NCBI GenBank assembly: GCA_950022655.1
Contig: OX465584.1
Span: 27,749,469 to 27,813,468 of the forward strand
Direction: 5' to 3'
From: Alentia gelatinosa
Taxonomy: Eukaryota > Annelida > Polychaeta > Phyllodocida > Polynoidae
DNA length: 64,000 nt
Below are positions 32,096 to 47,382 of the stretch, piece by piece. Position numbers and translations under genes: made by a program. Under the pieces are notes generated by a model. That model did not search any database and was not told the origin of the DNA. It saw nothing but the letters and a program-made list of their open reading frames with translations. Numbering within the stretch: position 1 is the stretch's first letter; each line of letters opens with the position of its first letter.

Positions 32096-32319
32096 ATGAT
32101 CTAAAGCATCCCAGGTGGGGGTCTTAAGTTACAAGACCTTGAAATCATGATCAAAGCATCTAACACCAATATGTGAAAATGCTAGTTCTTGGGGAATCAA
32201 ATATCTGGACTTTCCTCTTTGAGGATTACTTTAAAGTACAATTAGATATATTCATATTCATCCTGTGTAAGAACAGGAATACAAGCATTCAGAAAAGATG
32301 TTTCACAGCACGAATAACC

Positions 32320-32730
32320 CTAATTTATATATCTACGTTTGGCGTAAACAGCTATGATTTTTTAAAAATAAGTTAGCTCCATTTTCCATCGTGTATACGC
32401 TTCATCTGCAGACATATATAAGTGTCCATGTTGCAGTCATATATACGCCTGAAATCTGTTGTATTTATGCCAATATACAATAATTCAGATCTCTGCCCCG
32501 AAGGGGCACCACTGTTGTTTTTATTTCATTTGCCATTAGTCATTAAGTACTTGGTATATGGAAAATCCAATGTTATATCAATTTTGATTATAAAATCTTT
32601 CTAAAACCCTATTTATTATATTTTCATTCAATAAATATAATAAAGCCAGTGTTCTTTGTATTTTGTAATGTTTTTCAAATAGATTTTTACCTTCAAGACA
32701 CCACTCCTCTGGAGGGTTCATGATATTTCC
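32320..32730 (+). repeat. Dispersed repeat copy B (pairs with 12360-12735)
   Basis: Collinear with the GPCR 1 downstream repeat: GTCCATGTTGCAGTC, ATATATACGCCTGA, TCTCTGCC, ATTTCATTTGCCATTA, and final TTCAAATAGAT. The same orientation and a position 3' of a receptor gene suggest it was duplicated with an ancestral GPCR unit or spread as a small element. A T15-17 run follows at about 32811. Confidence 0.6.
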
Positions 32731-32938
32731 CTTTATAGTCTTTATGAGGCTATGTTTAAAGACATTGCTGCCACACTGCTGCCGGCAGGGGTTAGATCGG
32801 CCAGCTAAACCTTTTTTTTTTTTTTTTATCTATATGCATATATACGCCAAACTTATATTTCTCTTCATATATGCTTTGCAGCAGATACAGTCATCATGCT
32901 TTTGTATACATGGAAAAAGAGTATTATATATGCCACAT

Positions 32939-33630
32939 ACATGGTACAATTACAGTTTTGTTCGTTCCTCGGAAGGTGGCGCAGAGAGCCAAGCCCCACT
33001 GTGTAATGGTTCCGGACCACACCGTCCACAAGAGTGGCGCGGTGAGGGCCAGGATTACGTAATGCGGAGTATATATACTCCGCGTTTGCAGTGGGTTGAG
33101 AGGCTGGTCTCGCGTATCTCTCTATAGGAGCAGACCCCTGGGCCCTCACATTGGCAAGTGGGTTCTCTGACTCTTCCTGGTGGTTAGGCGAGTCTTTCAG
33201 ATAAACCTCTCCAGCGTTACCTGGCACGTTGTGTCAGGGTACTGTACTTGTGGAAGTTATCTTCCGAGATCACTTCGGGAAGTAATTGAATAAACATTCC
33301 TGTGTATTAAAGACAGGGAGTTGTGTTTTGTGTTACAAGGTAGGCTCATACTTTCCGGAAAATAGAACCGACCTACGTAATAGCACGTAGGGTGAGATAT
33401 CGCTGGGAACTAGCATTCTGGAGGTAGACCTTCCGGCATCAGGATAGGCAGCGACCACCACAATATGAAATAAGTGGGGGTTTCCGTACAGTGTTTATTC
33501 TATAATAAACAGGGAGCTTGCCTCCTGGGAGGGAGACCAACATCTGACGTTGTAGGGGCGTCTGATCTTGAATGATAGTTACTAGATCAGTGAAAAATGT
33601 AGTGAAGGAACACATAGTACAATTACAGTT
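32939..33630. repeat. Segment flanked by 19-bp direct repeats
   Basis: ACATGGTACAATTACAGTT (32939-32957) and ACATAGTACAATTACAGTT (33612-33630) differ at one base and bracket 654 bp. The inner segment is GC-richer than its surroundings and includes the LTR-like 33002-33337 block. The repeat could be a target-site duplication of a retroposed segment or the trace of a larger tandem duplication. Confidence 0.45.
33002..33337 (+). mobile_element. LTR-like sequence (336 bp)
   Basis: Runs from TGTAATGG to GTGTTACA, giving the same TGTAA/TTACA ends as the solo LTR at 15.2 kb. It contains a 20-bp perfect palindrome around a TATA box (33064-33083) and AATAAA at about 33291. No flanking 4-6-bp duplication and no second copy was found, and no primer-binding site is obvious after 33337. 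LTR identity is a hypothesis. Confidence 0.35.
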
Positions 33631-33969
33631 ATGTCCATGTCGCGGGCTAGGTTCGAGGCTCCAGGCCTAGGCCTCGTGCTCCCCTCTCATAAGATCTCAC
33701 ACTCTCTAAGTGGTATTCTGTACTCTCACTACGCTCTATGGGAGAGGGATCCTTAATGAACTAGGCTTAGAGCATTGAGAATTCACTGGCCTGCCTCCCG
33801 TGCTAAAGACGTACATCAATGCAACCCAAAGATTCCTGTAATCTCAATGATGCCACCTTGCGGGAATACTGTGTGCCAGTGGATACTCAAGGCGAGATCT
33901 TATGAGAGGAGTGCCTGAGCCGTGGTCGATAGGAGCGCTCTAGCCGCCGCATGTGGGAGGCATAGCTCT

Positions 33970-34480
33970 TGGTCCGAGGCCTTGGCCAGTTCGTGGTCCA
34001 CATATTTCATGTGAATGACACGTGGCCAAACATTGTTGCTTGTGGTTGCATACATTATGTAGACAGCTATTCTAGACCGCAATTAGCAGTCAATCACGTT
34101 GCTGGGTGGTGCTACATGTTGGGGCTTAACATGAACCTTAAGAAAACAATGACTACATGGTATGGGACTAAATAATGTTTGATAATATTTTGCTCATCTA
34201 TAGAAATGTTGATCTACCGTACTGAGTTCTAAACATCTGTCCATCCGGATGCATATCTAACATAAATGAGCATATGACATCTGTAGTTAAAGCAATTAAT
34301 GCTAGATAATTTGAACTGGCACAGATATATCCAGATGTGGCTATAAAATATGCTACTACAGTAAGACCATGATGGAATATACATCATTCCTGATTGATGG
34401 TGCCAGTGCAGAGTACTAGTTATGATGATAAAATTAATTTTGGGGTACAAAGATTTAGATTTACACATACAAAAGGGGTT
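33970..34480 (+). pseudogene. Decayed LINE RT fragment
   Basis: 33990-34165 reads through as YVDS followed by LAVNHVAGWCYMLGLNMNLK and a few more residues, matching the catalytic xxDD box and the helix after it in LINE RTs (here the second D is S). 34200-34390 reads NARYFELAQIY and VRPWWNIHHS, like thumb sequence of the same proteins. Heavily mutated; limits uncertain. Confidence 0.4.
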
Positions 34481-36234
34481 TTGAGTACAGAGGCAAAGCC
34501 CTCTCGAAAGCCCTTACTAGACAGCCTATGACTGCACCTAAAGTAGCTTTCAAAATGGTCATCTATAAACAAAAAATTGCCAATGTACTTTGTTACATAT
34601 AGTTGGATCGAATTCCAGAGTAGTATCAATTCTTTATACCATGATCTTCCTAGTTTGTGTGCTCCATTTCTATCAGTTGTTCGTATCATTTATCATTATT
34701 CACAAACCTTTTCCAACGGGCACCATCCTCAGTTCTGGACACAATTTTATTCATAGAAGAACTGATTTCTTATTAAATGAATAAACTTTTGCACACACAA
34801 AAGAAGTTCACAATCCTCATGTCCTGCAACCTTTATACCCATTTCTCTTTGATGCTGCCTTTCATCCATTGCTATAAGCTGCACTATTGTACTGTTCCTT
34901 CTGGGACAAAGTGGGTCAATATGCGTGGTACCACCCGTAATGGTAATAAGGATTCTGTTCCACGCTAATTGGTCTGAGCTGCAGGGTGGTACCTCCACGG
35001 GTGCACCACTTCTGGGGTACTCTGTGTATCTTTATATTCTAATAACCCATAAATATATCTATTTTAGATTGAGGGGAGGGGAGCACTAGTCTCAATATGA
35101 AACAATTGACACGTTTTGTACATCTCATTTTGTAGCCTCTTGACTAAAAGGCTTTTTTATTATCAACATATTTGTATGTGGAAATTTGGAGAAGACAAAA
35201 AGCATGACATCTAAAAACTATATCATAACAACATATATGTAATATAATATGTGAAATATTGCCTCTGTTGTGTCTGAGAAGCTCATCAACAGGCACCTTG
35301 TGACACATATATATCAAAACAATAAATCTATATCATATCTTTTTATAAAAACATTAATACAATGAATCATTACACAATTATCTAAATACCGTTAGCAAGA
35401 CTCTCTTGTCAGGAAATAATACTTTTGCTCTCATCCACTTTCCAATAGTTACGAAAATGGCAAGCTTTGCAAACTAGAATTAGAAGTCAAAGGGCTTTAT
35501 TCCTCAACACAAAACCTGGGACCTGCCTGGAGAATAGAAAGAATGGCATATTTATTCCATGCCGAATATCGGATATTGTCAAGATATAGAGGAACTTTAT
35601 GTTTTCTTTGAGCTCCTGCACCTGGGTTTCTGATTATTTTTTTCTATTCGATATAAATCAAAATAGATATGATTTCAAGATCGCATATAACAGAGAATTT
35701 GGAATAAATTCAACCTGAAGAAATATTCCCCAATACTCTGTAATCACATTGACGTTATAAAATCAACATTTCCTTATAGAATAAAGCAATGCTTTATGTA
35801 TGTATTGCGTTAGAATATGCATCTAAAAAGGTACCATCATACCATAGACTATTCATATACTGTTACTTTTAAATAAGTAACACTCTATTGAACCTGCCAA
35901 TTTACCACTGAATAACAACTTAAGATTTTTATTATACTTTTTATTTTTCGGAATATTCCGTTGGTATTTCCATATTTCCATTGGAGATGTGCTTTTTTTT
36001 CTTCTTTTTTTTTCTTTTACAACTATCAGTTCCAAATATAATTTTCATTGCATGCAGCTCAGTTTCCTTCAGGGAACGTGCTGTCATTGAGTGCCAGCCT
36101 TCTGTCAAATGTCCCAGCATGAAAAATAATTACTTGTATTCTGTGAGTGGACATGCAACAAAGAAATGCACTCAATCTATCCCACCAAACGTGCCCCTTC
36201 AATCCTAGAAAGACATAGAAACAGATAACACGAG
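34481..36234. other. Spacer downstream of transgelin-like gene
   Basis: No gene recognised. A 10-bp inverted repeat GGTACCACCC/GGGTGGTACC lies near 34928 and 34984. T-rich runs occur at about 35993-36018. Confidence 0.35.
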
Positions 36235-36240
36235 TTTATT
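36235..36240 (-). terminator. Poly(A) signal AATAAA of transgelin-like gene
   Basis: AATAAA on the minus strand, 48 bases after the stop codon (36288-36290). The first canonical hexamer downstream of the gene; no other is needed to explain a short 3' UTR. Confidence 0.6.
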
Positions 36241-36287
36241 TGACATTCAACATGTGGCGTATGTCTTTTTCTTCTTGGCGATGCAGA

Positions 36288-39943
<3,656 letters not shown>

Positions 39944-40477
39944 TTTATTTGTTTACTGCAATGAAAAGATTAATGACTTTTAGAACTTCAGCCTTAACTG
40001 AAAACAAGGTGATTCAGATAGGTGAGAGAGGCGGGACTAAGTTCAATAATAATAAAAAACATTATCTCTCTCTACATATAGATGTAGGTATGTTTATAGA
40101 TGGTTGAGGTGCCTATTTTCGGACAGCAATCTCAGTTGATGATTATGATGCTTGGACAAGATCCAGGAAGGTGTCATGCTGCGTACCGAATGTTTCGAGA
40201 ATGGGATATGGGGGCAGACGAGAAGCAACATATCCAGTATAGTCATAAACACGCCTACACAAATCGGAGGTTATAGGTCATAGAGGAGAGTAGTCTTCAA
40301 CTATTCACACTAAAACAACATTTTAATTTATAATGCAAAAGTATTTCCTGACATTTAAGTATGATATTTCAATTCGGAAATAGGTAGTGAAATGGACAGA
40401 GATATATATCTATTTAGTACACATTCTTCGTATCAATATTCACATCGTTTAAACAGTAGGACCTTTATGGGTCAGTC

Positions 40478-40513
40478 TGACGTCACTGCGTCAAGGAGCA
40501 GTCAGGTGACTCA
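40478..40513 (-). promoter_or_regulatory. CRE and AP-1-like sites upstream of transgelin-like gene
   Basis: TGACGTCA (40478-40485, palindromic) and TGACTCA (40507-40513) lie 29 bases apart, about 0.55 kb upstream of the transgelin start codon. No CArG box, the usual transgelin smooth-muscle element, was noticed in the proximal 200 bp. The function is not shown. Confidence 0.3.
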
Positions 40514-40916
40514 GTGCACCAGGATGACCCACACCCCTTCAGGGCCCACAGCAACCAGCACACTCAACTGTCACCATTAGAATCCATCCAGGACCAGTTG
40601 GCGTGGTCATTCACTGAGCGATGGATCACCATAGATTGTACCAATTACACATGCCATCAACATGAGTCTGATGCCCAGTTCACACTGGAGGTAACTTCGA
40701 GCACCTAGGGCCGCAGAACGGCCAGTGTGAACCGCATGCTCACTGCTCGTCTTTTTTTAAAATCTTGTTTTATAAAGGTCTTTTATTGGTCATCAAGTAT
40801 AGTACAGTTTTACATATCTGGCGTTTTTTTGTGTTGGTTGCTGCCAATATCAGACTGCAATGAGCGCCCTCTTAACTACGGTCATTTCCTGCGTTGGTTT
40901 TCGTTGGGCGTTAAAT

Positions 40917-41197
40917 CTTGCGACTGGGCGTACCCGGTACCTCCAGTGGCCAAGTTGCGCTACCTTATAGGTATGCCCAGTCGCAAGCATTTTGAATGTC
41001 AAACATGTTCAATGTTTGGTACCGGTAGTCGCCGACTGGGTGTTCCAACGCACATCTAGGCGCAAGCGTTCCAGTCGCAAGGGGGGGGGGGGGGGGGTGT
41101 TCCACACATATTTGAGCATCCCTTGCGACTGGGCGTACCTCACCTTTCAAGCGTGGTACCTCCAGAAGTATCCGCTTGCAAGACCCCCCCCCCCCCC
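40917..41197. repeat. Repeated 18-bp motif with G17 and C14 tracts
   Basis: CTTGCGACTGGGCGTACC occurs at 40917-40934 and 41122-41139, inverted with one mismatch at 40970-40987, and partly inverted at 41070-41080 where it runs into a 17-G tract. A 14-C tract follows at 41184-41197. The arrangement allows hairpins and quadruplex formation, and the tract lengths may be assembly-sensitive. Confidence 0.6.
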
Positions 41198-43233
41198 GTC
41201 GCACAGTGTTATTTTTTTATGTTTTTTTAGACACTTTTTTTTGGGTTTGTTCCTTTACATCAACGAGAGTTCGGCCAGGCCGTTCTTCCGCTCTGTCTCG
41301 CTACCGTTACAGATGAGATACATAGTACATATTTCAGTAGGTAGTTTTCTTAAGTTCTAAGTTCCAGCTATCAAATTTCCCTGAGTACAACTGTCCTATG
41401 TGTGAGCAGGACTATAGTAGATATAAAATGGTAATGTCCAATTGCAATAGCTATCCCCTGTAGATATAGGGCCTATTTGCACCTATCCATCCTATCAATA
41501 GTCATTTCAAAAGAAAGCCACGTCGATTTGATGAGTATTCTGTGTCAGAACCTAATCACAGCAGCATTTGTTGTGGTCAGGGTTTGTGTGGTTAGAATTC
41601 TGGGAAGTATACAGTAATAGTATCCTGGTAGTCAGACTCGAACTGGTCATACCGGACGGGACAGCCAATGATGTATCATATTGTGGGACCACCAGAACAA
41701 TTATGTACGCCAGACACAATATGGAACGGTATGAATCCCAAGGTTCTACAAAGACTACTCTTTCCATTTAGGTCTTGATAAGGTGGACACCGCGAGTATC
41801 GAGTAAATTACTTTCCCACACTCCGTTCAAAAGAGTTACTGGGTAAAAAACTGATCTCCGGAAAAGATGGGTCACAAAACTCCATGAGGATTTATAGATC
41901 CCGTCCACAGGGAATATTTTTTCCATAAGCGACTCTTGCCATTTAAGCGAGAATATTTGGCTACAAGTAGTGCAAGTATTGAGTTATAAGTATGCATCTG
42001 ACTTTTTTTTTTATAATAATCATGTTCCTGTACGGACCCCATGGTCATGAACAAACTGTACATGTGGAATAAATACGAACTTGTGATGCTCTATAACCAT
42101 CAGATGACACCTTTCGGAATGACAATTGCTTCCATCATGTACGCATTCAAACGGCCTGTACCCGCACGAACACACTACTGGGGTTTGAGTCATGCGTTGT
42201 GTAGTAGTTATAATATAGCCAGTCAAGTACTGCAATGTCTGCCAAACATACCGTAACAATTTTTTATGGCGTACGCATGCGCTCTGTCTGACAGCTCCAT
42301 ATTTGTCCAAGTCTCGTAAAGTCTCGACTGTGTACATGACCGTCTATGATCATAGCGTGAGTAAGTAGTACTTATAGACGATGGAAAATATGATGTAGTA
42401 GTGTGCTGGGCCATGACTCAGATGCACACTATGCATGCAATATTCTATGTGATTTCATTTTTGGTCTTCGCTAGTTGTCACACTGTAGTGTATGCGAGGT
42501 TTGGAGAATACTTATTTATTATCCACCTAATACAGAGTGTCCATAGAAAAGACATTGGGAGTTTGTATGGACATACCCAGCGCATACGGATATGTTGTAT
42601 GCTCCGGGTGGCGCATACGGAAAGTAGTGCGTACGGAAAAATAGTGCATAACTAAAATGAACTGATTTCGACATGCCACTTGCCCAGAAATGATGGATAA
42701 TAAATACAATATAGACTGATTTCAGATAAAAGCGGCCGTATGCTCCGAGGAGTTGACGCGTAGTGATATCCGAGCGTATGCGAGAATATTGCGCAGAGTC
42801 AAATCCGATCTATCTGAAACCAGTCAATATTGTGTATATAAGACAGTTGTATATCTTCTCTTTCCATATTTCAAATTATGTAGTATAGGCTATAATGGAA
42901 ACGTGAGAAGTGAATAATTGATTTAAGATGGTATGAAGCCTCGAGCTCCCTCAGTATCTGTTGAGAGTTAAAAGCCATGTTATATAAAAAATGATATACA
43001 TTTATCACATATATCATGTTCCTCAATAGATATGATATTCATATACTTCCATGTCCTTGCACTTAAAATTATTTGGATTCACGTGTGACCCATTCTCGCG
43101 AATTCCCATGCATCAATAACATATATATATATCAATCTTTTGGGTGGTTGTATCATAACAAATGTGAAACCATATTATTTACTTTAACTACGTCATACAT
43201 GTGAAACAGGCAACGACCCACTCTATACCAAGC

Positions 43234-43441
43234 TTCAGACAAAAAGCATGTAAACCTCAAAGCAGGTTGTATCAGAATTGGCCTATATCTATATGCCATG
43301 GCTTTAATCTTAGTAAATGGCATAACCCATCATTTTTTTCAGACAAAAAGCATGTAAATCTCAAAGCAGGTTGTATCAGAATTGGCCTATATCTATATAC
43401 CATGGCTTTAATCTTAGTAAATGGCATAACCCATCATTTTG
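43234..43441 (+). repeat. Tandem duplication, 104 bp x 2
   Basis: Units 43234-43337 and 43338-43441 are nearly identical; differences seen are AAACC/AAATC and ATGCCATGG/ATACCATGG, plus a change at the ends. Both contain GGTTGTATCAGAATTGGCC. A recent local duplication of anonymous DNA. Confidence 0.9.
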
Positions 43442-43931
43442 TTCATTAATTATTACCATCTCCCCTTTTCCTAAAACAAACGTACATGTTGTGATCGAAA
43501 AACCTTTCAAGGAAAAAACTACACTTCAGAACCAAATAAAGTACTTAAATCTAGAATGAAATCAATGCGGAAAAGGGAGGTTCACAAGTGCCCATACCAA
43601 GGTTTTTTTTCTAGCTTCCGGATGTAGTATCATCATGTTATGGCAATATTTACTATTGCTAATCTTTTATAATCTGCACACGTTATGTAGTGAATCGAAG
43701 GAGACACAAGGCTAGACATGATCTGAAAAACGTTTCAAGCGTGTCATAAGTAGGTCAAATGCTAATGAACTTGTATGGGTAATTAATATAGGAAGGGTTT
43801 AAGCGGCTCAAAGCTGCGACAGGTCGATAGTATTGCCCTGAGTTGTGGAAAAAGCAAACTCCTTGTCGCAACCCCCGTGTGGTAACCAGGGGGCTGGCCC
43901 TTCGTTTCCTGACTCCAGGAAGACTTCAATA

Positions 43932-44345
43932 CTAGTCACGACAGAGAAAGAGCCTCATTAACATTCCAGATCCGGATTTAACCTGGCTGGTGAGACATAA
44001 CTTCTGCATACCATTAAAGAAGGAGCACCATAACACGCTGATATGCCCATCCACGAATCTCACATTCCTCACTGCATTCCCTACATACCTCTTCATATTT
44101 GGCCTCACTTTTGAATTGTGCACTTCTCTGCTATATGTAGTCATGGTGCTCTGAATTACACATATGAATTCGGTTTGCATGTTTACTTCTTGAATCCTCC
44201 TGCTCTCCTTATAAGGTTCCCGTCTGATTTTATACACGCTTGACTGGCCACGACCTCGGAGGCCAGAACCCGTCCCCAGCTTAAACAACTGAGTAAAGCA
44301 ATGGAGCAAGTAAAACAACAGAGACACACAAAGAGGTACTATCAT
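43932..44345 (-). CDS. Hypothetical ORF, 137 aa (uncertain)
   Basis: Begins with a hydrophobic, signal-peptide-like stretch (MIVPLCVSLLFYLLHCFTQL) followed by a basic segment (KIRREPYKESRRIQE). No domain recognised. The first 45 nt could instead be the pyrimidine tract of a splice acceptor ending in CAG near 44289, with an exon after it. It may be chance. Confidence 0.2.
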   Translation of the reverse strand: MIVPLCVSLLFYLLHCFTQLFKLGTGSGLRGRGQSSVYKIRREPYKESRRIQEVNMQTEFICVIQSTMTTYSREVHNSKVRPNMKRYVGNAVRNVRFVDGHISVLWCSFFNGMQKLCLTSQVKSGSGMLMRLFLCRD

Positions 44346-45559
44346 AATAAAATGATCCTTATCAAATACCGGTTGTAGACTAAATTGCCTTGTGGATTTA
44401 AGTATCTAAAATCATTTAACATTTAAAAACAATGTCCTTCGCAAATGGATAGATGTATCATCCACAGATTTGAAGTCGCAGTAGCTGATATAACATTTCC
44501 AGAGAGTCTTAGGACTCCTGAAACAGATAGGTCCTTGTAAATATCCCCCAAGCATAGTTTCCAGGTCACTCCATTCAGTGGAATAACAAAAATAAGACTA
44601 TTGGCAGCGGTTCATATCAAATAGCTGTGAGCTGACCCACCACAGTACACATATGTTGGTGTTATTTAAATCCCGATTTGTCACGGCTTTGGTATCCTAT
44701 CTCCTCTACAGTAAACATCGTCAAATGCCACAGGTTACACAGAAAAGGCTATTTTTGTTGTGGTTTAAGTGGTCTTTTTCTTCGCAGCCCGCATCTTGTA
44801 CACAACTAGCGCGTGTTCCGTCGCAGTTCTACAAGGCGAATAGTCAGACATGACAGAATAAAGAAGAGATCAACAAGTTTTGGTCAAAGTCGTCGTTCTC
44901 GATGAGTTTGATGCGGAGGGAAATGAACGAGGCGACAGCCGAGTGAATATCAAATAGCATTCAAACGAGTTGGAGAATGACTTCTTTGACTAAAACAAGT
45001 TGCTTTCTGTATTTATCTCACCCCTGTACACTCCAAAGGAATGGATGAAACACAGGATATAGACCATGGAGAACGGACTGCAATATTCGTAGGGGCGTGG
45101 AGAACGAGTTCCCAATGTTAAGCCTATGGGTCAAAAATACCAGGGGGGGGGGGGGATAAACTGTAGTTCCAATCTCTAGACATCCACATGTAATGCTGTT
45201 ATAATCTCCAGTCTAAATATTTAATGAAATCTAAGTGAAATGCACTGTTAAGGAAATTGAAACATAAGATATTTTTTTATCAATATAGGCATCATTGACT
45301 GTGGTGTTTTTTTTACTTTCGGTTTCTTCGAAAGACTTATTTCAACCGTTCATTTACCTTTTCGATGTAAAATGAAGACTTTCAAGAGAGACACAACGAT
45401 GATACATTGCTTTATAGTGTATCTATTTCTAACCTTCTCCAGAAGATAGCAGATAATTACAACATGATTTATAGACCAGTTGAATCTATTCAAACTGTGA
45501 TGTTAACATCCGTTCCCATTGTTCAACATACGTAAGGCATCGTGACTGTCAGGTGTTAA
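44346..45559. other. Spacer
   Basis: No gene recognised. A run of about 13 G lies at 45143-45155. Confidence 0.3.
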
Positions 45560-45602
45560 GGGCTTCGTACTTAGAGATCACCCCCATAAATGAACACTAT
45601 GG

Positions 45603-46238
45603 GGGTTGGGGGGTTGGGTTCAGGTGGAGTCCTCGGCTCAATATAAAGTCAACATTACGGCGAATGGTGATGATGGCTAGAATCCTCCCAAAATCAATGA
45701 ACCCTGCCAACATAATACCCAGGACTAGAAAGGTGGAATGCTACAGAAAGAGACGGCGCCGCTCCTAATTTCTATTTTAAATGAAATGACCATTTCTGGA
45801 TCGGAGTAGCATTGTACAAACACTTTTGATAAAAGGTGCCGATAGATATCAATTCGAATCAGACGTGCATTGTTGCTGATAATCAAGAGGAATACAAATA
45901 AGGAGGCTTATGTTATCATTTTCAGAAGGTTTAGGGTGATGACATCCAAGGTGGTTTGGAATGTTAACCCCAGAGAAATGTCCTGTAGTGTGAGGCGACG
46001 CAGAGTAGGAGCATTCTGCATAGACTGATGCCTTTAACCAATTGTAGATTGAGATTTCGATCAGCGCAACAAACAAGCTCATCGTGAGAAAGAGAAAACT
46101 CTGATAGTGTATAGGAATCTGTTTGCCTGATACAGGGTGATAGGTATTCATATGGTTATACATGTCCATTTTTTTGGAAAGTCGAATATTTGTAGCCAAG
46201 ATTGTGTATAATAAATGACCAGGATGACGTGTTATCAT
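45603..46238 (-). CDS. Possible exons with membrane segments (uncertain)
   Basis: Two minus-strand open stretches look like parts of one membrane protein. 46238-45849 includes YQSFLFLTMSLFVALIEISI and NWLKASVYAECSYSAS, preceded by TGTATCAG as a possible acceptor near 46128. About 45749-45603 follows a CTCTTTCTGTAG acceptor and reads STFLVLGIMLAGFIDFGRIL, then AIITIRRNV and a stop. No domain match was possible by eye. A spurious pair of hydrophobic ORFs is a real alternative. Confidence 0.2.
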
Positions 46239-47382
46239 GTTGTGTGATAATTCTTTCGTTCGCGTAACCCTGAAGGGTTTGCGTTGGATTTTTTTTCTGA
46301 CGTGTTCTCATGTTGTTTTGATTGCCTGCTTCATCTAGGGTAATCCCCATTTTTCACTCTGACCAAAACCTCACAACAAGATAGTGTTGGCTACACAGTG
46401 TACCGTAGTGCCCCTCTTCTACACAACGATATGCCTACATGATTTACATACATATTGGACATGACTCTAATGACCGACACAACCATCACGACGGTAAACA
46501 TTACTAGCATGGATCTAGGCGTAGTCCACTAGTATATGATCGAATGGAAAGCCTTGACAGGGTAATGGCTCAATTTATCGTATTTCGACAGGCCATATCC
46601 AGAAAGCAGTTGTCAGCAGTTGTCAACTCTCCTGCTCTGTTAATATCTTGCATATTGGATGATATTTCCACATTCATATAAAAAAACCAAGAGTAATGAA
46701 GGCAAATTGTTTAGGTAAATATGAGTACACAGATATGTTGAATATTGCTGTTCCATGGTCCTTGAATCAAAGAAAGTATGGATCAGAGTTATCAAGTCTG
46801 CGCTGAAGAATACTAGCTTCACGTTAGGTTTGTGAATGTGTAAATCTTGCTTACATTTGAAAAAATTGAAAAATTGTTGAATGTGAGTACAAAAGTGAAA
46901 AGACCGTTACTGCACTGACGTCAACACAGTCATAGTGATTCATCAAAAACATATTTGGACAAGCTGACACTTGGCCCCATTGAACCAAAATACCACGAAA
47001 CGACCCAAGTTGGACCAGAACCAAAAGAATCGGTCAGTCAAACGTACATGTAATAGTGAACATCAGCCCTGCATATTGAACAAGCCGGCCTTTTGCCTCC
47101 AGGGGTTTGGGAACAGGTGCTCTCTGACCAAACCCGCCCTAAACGAGAACCCTAAAAAAGTTTAAGTGCGAGGCGGCTATACGCGACTATCGAGCAAGTG
47201 GCTGTCCGAAACGTTTCCCACAGGGAAAGCTAATAAATTAAAAGCTATACACAAAAGAAAGGATTATAAAAAAAGAATCAAACTGAGGAATGTTTTCCTA
47301 CTGAGACCAAAACATTTATATCTAGTAGTAAATGTACGTTGATATATTCAATTCTGATACTTTTGGTGGGGCGAACTAATAT
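46239..47382. other. Spacer
   Basis: No gene recognised. CRE-like TGACGTCA at about 46917-46924. Confidence 0.3.

Larger units (their letters stand above)
39944..43233. other. Region upstream of transgelin-like gene, no further gene seen
   Basis: 40478-40485 is a perfect CRE (TGACGTCA) and 40507-40513 an AP-1-type TGACTCA, 535-570 bp upstream of the transgelin start codon; a regulatory role is inference. 40917-41139 carries repeated TTGCGACTGGGCGTACC words with a 17-G run (41081-41097) and a 14-C run (41184-41197). 42581-42740 has clustered GCGCATACGGA-like words. No gene recognised. Confidence 0.4.

Noticed and set aside
43234..43441. CRISPR-like array
   Set aside because: Only two adjacent units without spacers, in animal DNA.
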